Source: Saprospiraceae bacterium (GTDB lineage: Bacteria; Bacteroidota; Bacteroidia; Chitinophagales; Saprospiraceae). From it: a DNA stretch of 42,808 bases. The stretch lies in NCBI GenBank assembly GCA_013002995.1, contig JABDLO010000420.1, forward strand, positions 1-42,808, written 5' to 3'. Both the position numbers and the translations under genes were made by a program. Positions 39,736 to 42,808 of this stretch are shown here, in pieces. Below the pieces are notes generated by a model. It was not told the DNA's origin. It saw nothing but the letters and a program-made list of their open reading frames with translations, and searched no databases. Each line of letters starts with the position of its first letter. The first letter of the stretch is position 1.

Positions 39736-40755
39736 ATGAGAAGATTAATTAAATTTTTATTCTTAGTTGGAATTCTTCCTCTCGTCTTATTAACCAGTTG
39801 TAAAGATGATGATCCTTTAGTGGAAGAATCTGAATTTGAAATTTTGAGCAAGTATATGGCTCAAAATGACCTCGATTTACCAGATGTATTAAGTGGCTGG
39901 GTAACTGCAGGTGGAGGACTTACCGTAGACCCCACTGATTTCTCAGTTGCAGACTATTACATCATTGATTTACGAGCTTCATCTGATTTTGAAGCAGGAC
40001 ACATTAAGGATGCACATAATACCACCCTTACCAATGTCCTGAATGAAGCAGCTAATGCAAATGGAAAACCAATATTAGCTGTTTGTTACACAGGACAGAC
40101 AGCAGCAAGAGCTGTTGGAGCTTTAAGGTTAATGGGTTTTGAAGCTAAAAGTTTGAAATGGGGTATGAGTGCCTGGCACAGTGACTTTGACAAGTGGACA
40201 CCTAATGCTACAGACTTCAGTTCTCCTAATTGGGTGACAACAGGTGAACCTCCTGCCTATGGTAATTACAGTGAACCTACAGTTGTAACCAACAAAGCTA
40301 CTGGAGAAGAAATTCTCGCAGCAAGAGTTCAGTATGCACTTACCAAAAGTGGCTGGGCGGTTAACAAAACTGATGTTTTGGGAACACCTTCCAATTACTT
40401 TGTAATTAATAAGTGGCCGGTGGAATCATGGAATGAATACGGTCATATTAATGGAGCCAATAGAATTGATGAAGACCTGGTACTTGAAGGATTAAAATAT
40501 GTAGATCCTTCTAAGCCTGCATTAGTATATTGTTATACAGGACAGACTTCATCCATCACAGCTATGTGGATGGAAGCATTAGGTTATGACGCCAGGAGTT
40601 TGAAATTTGGAGTTAACGGAATCAACCATACGGGTCTGTTAGCCGGAACTGCAGGTAGTGCTCCTAAGAAATCATGGAAAGGTCCCGGTTCAGGAAGTAT
40701 ATTGAACCTTGGATACTACGATTCAAGTGGAACCTTACACAGCCCAGAAAATTAG
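39736..40755 (+). CDS. Lipoprotein with two rhodanese domains
   Basis: 339 aa from ATG 39736; the in-frame upstream start at 39697 would put charged residues before the lipoprotein signal (lipobox VLLTSC, Cys18). Domain 1 (about 60-140) has YYIIDLRASSDFEAGHIKDA and catalytic Cys117 in VCYTGQTAARA. Domain 2 (about 205-305) has catalytic Cys266 in YCYTGQTSSITAM. Both active loops read CYTGQT, so both should be active sulfur-transfer centres. Rhodaneses move sulfane sulfur from thiosulfate, persulfide or similar donors; the membrane anchor places this outside the cytoplasm. The stop is 128 bases before the porin gene. Confidence 0.88.
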   Translation: MRRLIKFLFLVGILPLVLLTSCKDDDPLVEESEFEILSKYMAQNDLDLPDVLSGWVTAGGGLTVDPTDFSVADYYIIDLRASSDFEAGHIKDAHNTTLTNVLNEAANANGKPILAVCYTGQTAARAVGALRLMGFEAKSLKWGMSAWHSDFDKWTPNATDFSSPNWVTTGEPPAYGNYSEPTVVTNKATGEEILAARVQYALTKSGWAVNKTDVLGTPSNYFVINKWPVESWNEYGHINGANRIDEDLVLEGLKYVDPSKPALVYCYTGQTSSITAMWMEALGYDARSLKFGVNGINHTGLLAGTAGSAPKKSWKGPGSGSILNLGYYDSSGTLHSPEN

Positions 40756-40795
40756 ACTTGAATTGCTCTTTGAGCTTCGTCTATGATTAAATTAA

Positions 40796-40835
40796 AGAGG
40801 AATTGTGGGCAGTAATAAAGCTGCCCTCCTCCTCT
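40796..40835. promoter_or_regulatory. Two-tier stem-loop between the rhodanese lipoprotein and porin genes
   Basis: The outer arms AGAGGA / TCCTCT (40796-40801, 40830-40835) and inner arms GGGCAG / CTGCCC (40807-40812, 40821-40826) pair with internal bulges. No T-run follows, so it is more like an mRNA stability or processing stem than a terminator. A 7-of-8 match to TAnnTTTG (TAAATTTA, 40871) just before the porin ATG could be a separate promoter. Confidence 0.4.
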
Positions 40836-40883
40836 TGATTATTCATTTTCAACTCAAAGGAATAATCCTTTAAATTTAGAAAA

Positions 40884-41984
40884 ATGAAATATTTTAAAAT
40901 AATAATGTTGGTTGTCGTGACCATCATGTCAGGAAGTCTATTGTACGGACAGGAATGTATGGAAGGCGCCTCAGACGAAGGAGTTAACATTATTGGGTTT
41001 GTTCAGACTCAATCAGAATACAACTTCTTAGGAGAAGATTTACGAGGTGAGAGTCTCAATGAATTAGACTTTTATTTCAATCGTGTAAGAATAGGTGTAA
41101 CAGGTAATGCTGGTTATGATTTCAGTTATTATGCGATGACTGAAATGAGCCCTACCATAGGTGGACCAATGATCCTGGATGCATTTGTATCTTACAATAG
41201 ATTTGCTCCATATGCCAAGGCATCATTTGGACAATTTAGGACCCCATTTGGATTAGAGGTGGGATCAACTGGTTGTCATAAATTACATACCATCAACAGA
41301 ACTCACGTTGTCAGCAACTTAGCGGCTCCATTCCGTGATTTTGGTTTAATGATTTCAGGAGGAACTGGGGATATAAGCATTCTCGGATCAAAAACTACAA
41401 ATTTCCTAGGTTATAAACTTGCGTTGTTGAATGGTACTGGATTAAATACACCTGATGACAATAGAAAGAAAGATTTCTTAGCAAGAGTAACCTTGCACCC
41501 ATTAGACTTTATTACTGTTGGTGCTTCTTATCGCACAGGTGAACATCCTCCTTTAGCGGATGGTGTTTTTATAGATGATAAGAGAACCAGATTTGGAATT
41601 GATGTTGAATTGAAATACGCAGATTTCATAGTACAAGGTGAATTTATAGATGGTTCAGATGACGGTTCCTATACCATAGGTGGCGGATGCGGGGATCCAT
41701 TACAGACGGTCATTGGATCTATCAATCGTAAAGGATTCTTCGGTCAGGTATTGTACATGACTCCATGGAATCTTCAGCCTGTTGTAAAATTTGAACAATA
41801 CGATCCCAATACTTCAGAGGTTGAAGGATTGAATGATCAGATCAATGAAATTACGTATGGATTCAACTACTTCTTTAACGAGTGGACCAGGTTACAGGTA
41901 AATTATCTCTACAGGGCAGAAGAAAATGCAAGAGTAGAAGTCCCCAATGATGCCTTACTGATCCAAATGCAAATCGTATTTTAA
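40884..41984 (+). CDS. Outer-membrane porin, OprP/OprO-like
   Basis: 366 aa. A signal peptide (1-22, ending LLYGQ) is followed by transmembrane strands typical of phosphate-selective porin O/P: FYFNRVRIGVTGNAGYDFSYY, VSYNRFAPYAKASFGQFRTP, FGLMISGGTGDISI, FITVGASYRTGEHPPL and the last strand ALLIQMQIVF ending in Phe. It should form a 16-strand channel or a similar barrel. The family name reflects sequence, not substrate; here the flanking rhodaneses suggest a sulfur anion (thiosulfate, polythionate) as possible cargo, an inference. The next gene follows after 19 bases. Confidence 0.8.
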   Translation: MKYFKIIMLVVVTIMSGSLLYGQECMEGASDEGVNIIGFVQTQSEYNFLGEDLRGESLNELDFYFNRVRIGVTGNAGYDFSYYAMTEMSPTIGGPMILDAFVSYNRFAPYAKASFGQFRTPFGLEVGSTGCHKLHTINRTHVVSNLAAPFRDFGLMISGGTGDISILGSKTTNFLGYKLALLNGTGLNTPDDNRKKDFLARVTLHPLDFITVGASYRTGEHPPLADGVFIDDKRTRFGIDVELKYADFIVQGEFIDGSDDGSYTIGGGCGDPLQTVIGSINRKGFFGQVLYMTPWNLQPVVKFEQYDPNTSEVEGLNDQINEITYGFNYFFNEWTRLQVNYLYRAEENARVEVPNDALLIQMQIVF

Positions 41985-42003
41985 TTATATAAAATAGACA
42001 GTA

Positions 42004-42808
42004 ATGAAAAATATAAAATTAATATTATCCTCCTTAGTAGTGCTCTTCTTTTTAGGGTCTGTTGCTATGGCTCAGCCTGAGGTAATCACTGCAGAAATGT
42101 TTAAAAGCATGGTCGAGGAAGATGTCGAAATGGTGTTATTAGACGCTAATAAGAAGAAAGGATATAAAGCGGCACATTTAGAAAATGCAATTTTTATCAA
42201 TCACAATGATTTATACAAAGAAGGAGAAATAAAAGGCTTAATAAAATCTCCTGAAGAACTGGCTACCATTTTTGGAGAATTAGGAGTTGGAGATGATGTA
42301 ATGGTGGTGGTAACTGATGATGGGTCTCAGAAATATTCTTCCAGGGTATCCTGGATCTTGAGTTACCTTGGATATGACAATGTAAAAATTCTTCATAAGG
42401 ATAAAAAACAATGGCGTGATTCCAGGTTGTCACTTACTTCTAAAGTTGTAAATCCTACTCCAAGAAATTTTATGGTGAAATTGAGACCAGAAATAATGGC
42501 TACTATGGAAGATGTAGCATTGGTTTCGGAGAATCCAAATCTTGTTTTAGTAGATGCCAGAACGCCTGAGGAATTTGAAGGAAATCATAAGAATAGTGAT
42601 GGGCATATTCCTGGTGCCATCAATATGAATTATGAAGATTTACTTACTGATACTGGAGCGTTCAAGTCAAAGGATGATTTGATGGCAATGATGGAAGAAA
42701 AAGGCTTTACACCTGAAAAAGAATACATATTCTATTGTAGGACAAGTGTAAGGGCTGGAGTTCCTTACTATGCTTTCAAGTATATCCTTGGATATAACAA
42801 TGTGAAAG
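42004..42808 (+). CDS. Exported two-domain sulfurtransferase (thiosulfate:cyanide type), 3' truncated by window
   Basis: 268 residues are visible; the frame runs off the right edge. A signal peptide (MKNIKLILSSLVVLFFLGSVAMAQ) is followed by rhodanese domain 1 (about 25-140), whose active loop position reads VVTDDGSQKYSSRV without Cys, as usual for the inactive N-terminal half. Domain 2 (about 160-end) has VLVDARTPEEFEG and catalytic Cys245 in FYCRTSVRAG. This is the layout of SseA/TST-type enzymes. It directly follows the porin gene, so the rhodanese lipoprotein, porin and this enzyme probably form one periplasmic sulfur unit. Confidence 0.88.
   Translation, partial: MKNIKLILSSLVVLFFLGSVAMAQPEVITAEMFKSMVEEDVEMVLLDANKKKGYKAAHLENAIFINHNDLYKEGEIKGLIKSPEELATIFGELGVGDDVMVVVTDDGSQKYSSRVSWILSYLGYDNVKILHKDKKQWRDSRLSLTSKVVNPTPRNFMVKLRPEIMATMEDVALVSENPNLVLVDARTPEEFEGNHKNSDGHIPGAINMNYEDLLTDTGAFKSKDDLMAMMEEKGFTPEKEYIFYCRTSVRAGVPYYAFKYILGYNNVK

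Noticed and set aside
1-42808. CRISPR arrays, tRNA/rRNA genes, integrases or phage modules
   Set aside because: No regularly spaced repeats, no cloverleaf-like segments and no such proteins were seen; this was a visual scan and not a covariance-model search.

Overview
The window looks like a chromosomal segment of a free-living, probably marine, gliding-type member of the Bacteroidota (Saprospiria/Cytophagia-like; inferred from the gene set, not tested against a database). Evidence: AT-rich DNA, the Bacteroidota promoter signature TTG / TAnnTTTG upstream of many genes, the gliding protein GldC, a type IX secretion C-terminal sorting domain, DUF2911 and ASPIC/UnbV proteins, a Bacteroidota-style CcmB-CcmC-CcmD set, and a Tricorn-like S41 protease. 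No rRNA, tRNA, CRISPR array, phage or plasmid module was seen. Both ends cut through genes.

Layout. 1-2.9 kb: 3' part of a REP-associated tyrosine transposase, a LuxE-like acyl-protein synthetase, and an exported N-acetylmuramoyl-L-alanine amidase. 3.1-6.5 kb: ccmB, ccmC and ccmD followed directly by a glutamate-family dehydrogenase, closed by a strong bidirectional terminator. 6.6-10.2 kb: outer-membrane barrel protein, a 0.54-kb gap with an orphan terminator and a REP-like hairpin, an Lrp/AsnC regulator, a TraB/GumN protein without a recognisable start codon, and a Kef-type antiporter. 10.3-14.4 kb: a ThuA-like lipoprotein and a very large SGNH/propeller/HEAT/cytochrome c lipoprotein. 14.5-17.9 kb: a LysR gene bracketed by two related two-helix membrane proteins, then a small conserved protein and NADP-type isocitrate dehydrogenase. 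18.1-18.3 kb: a 162-bp inverted-repeat element that looks like an IS66-derived MITE. 18.7-24.6 kb: Tricorn-like protease, TIP30-like NAD(P)-binding protein, gldC, an S24-type self-cleaving repressor and a small conserved protein. 24.6-36.4 kb: biotin carboxylase and acetoacetyl-CoA synthetase (divergent), a DUF2911 protein, a metzincin-motif lipoprotein, an O-methyltransferase-like protein, a secreted FG-GAP/UnbV protein and an acetyl-CoA hydrolase/transferase. 36.4-37.3 kb: an IS200/IS605-type transposase flanked on both sides by matching short repeats. 37.4-42.8 kb: aminotransferase, acetate permease, and a rhodanese / porin / rhodanese run that leaves the window.

How the parts fit together. 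Much of the content is heterotroph central metabolism around acetyl units (biotin carboxylase, acetoacetyl-CoA synthetase, acetyl-CoA hydrolase, acetate permease, isocitrate dehydrogenase, glutamate dehydrogenase), together with c-type cytochrome maturation and a secreted cytochrome-containing enzyme that would need it. The right end looks like a periplasmic sulfur-transfer cluster. The most unusual items are the MITE, the repeat-bracketed IS200 gene, two orphan terminators that share a 12-mer, the TraB gene with no normal start, and the paired small membrane proteins around the LysR/isocitrate dehydrogenase locus.
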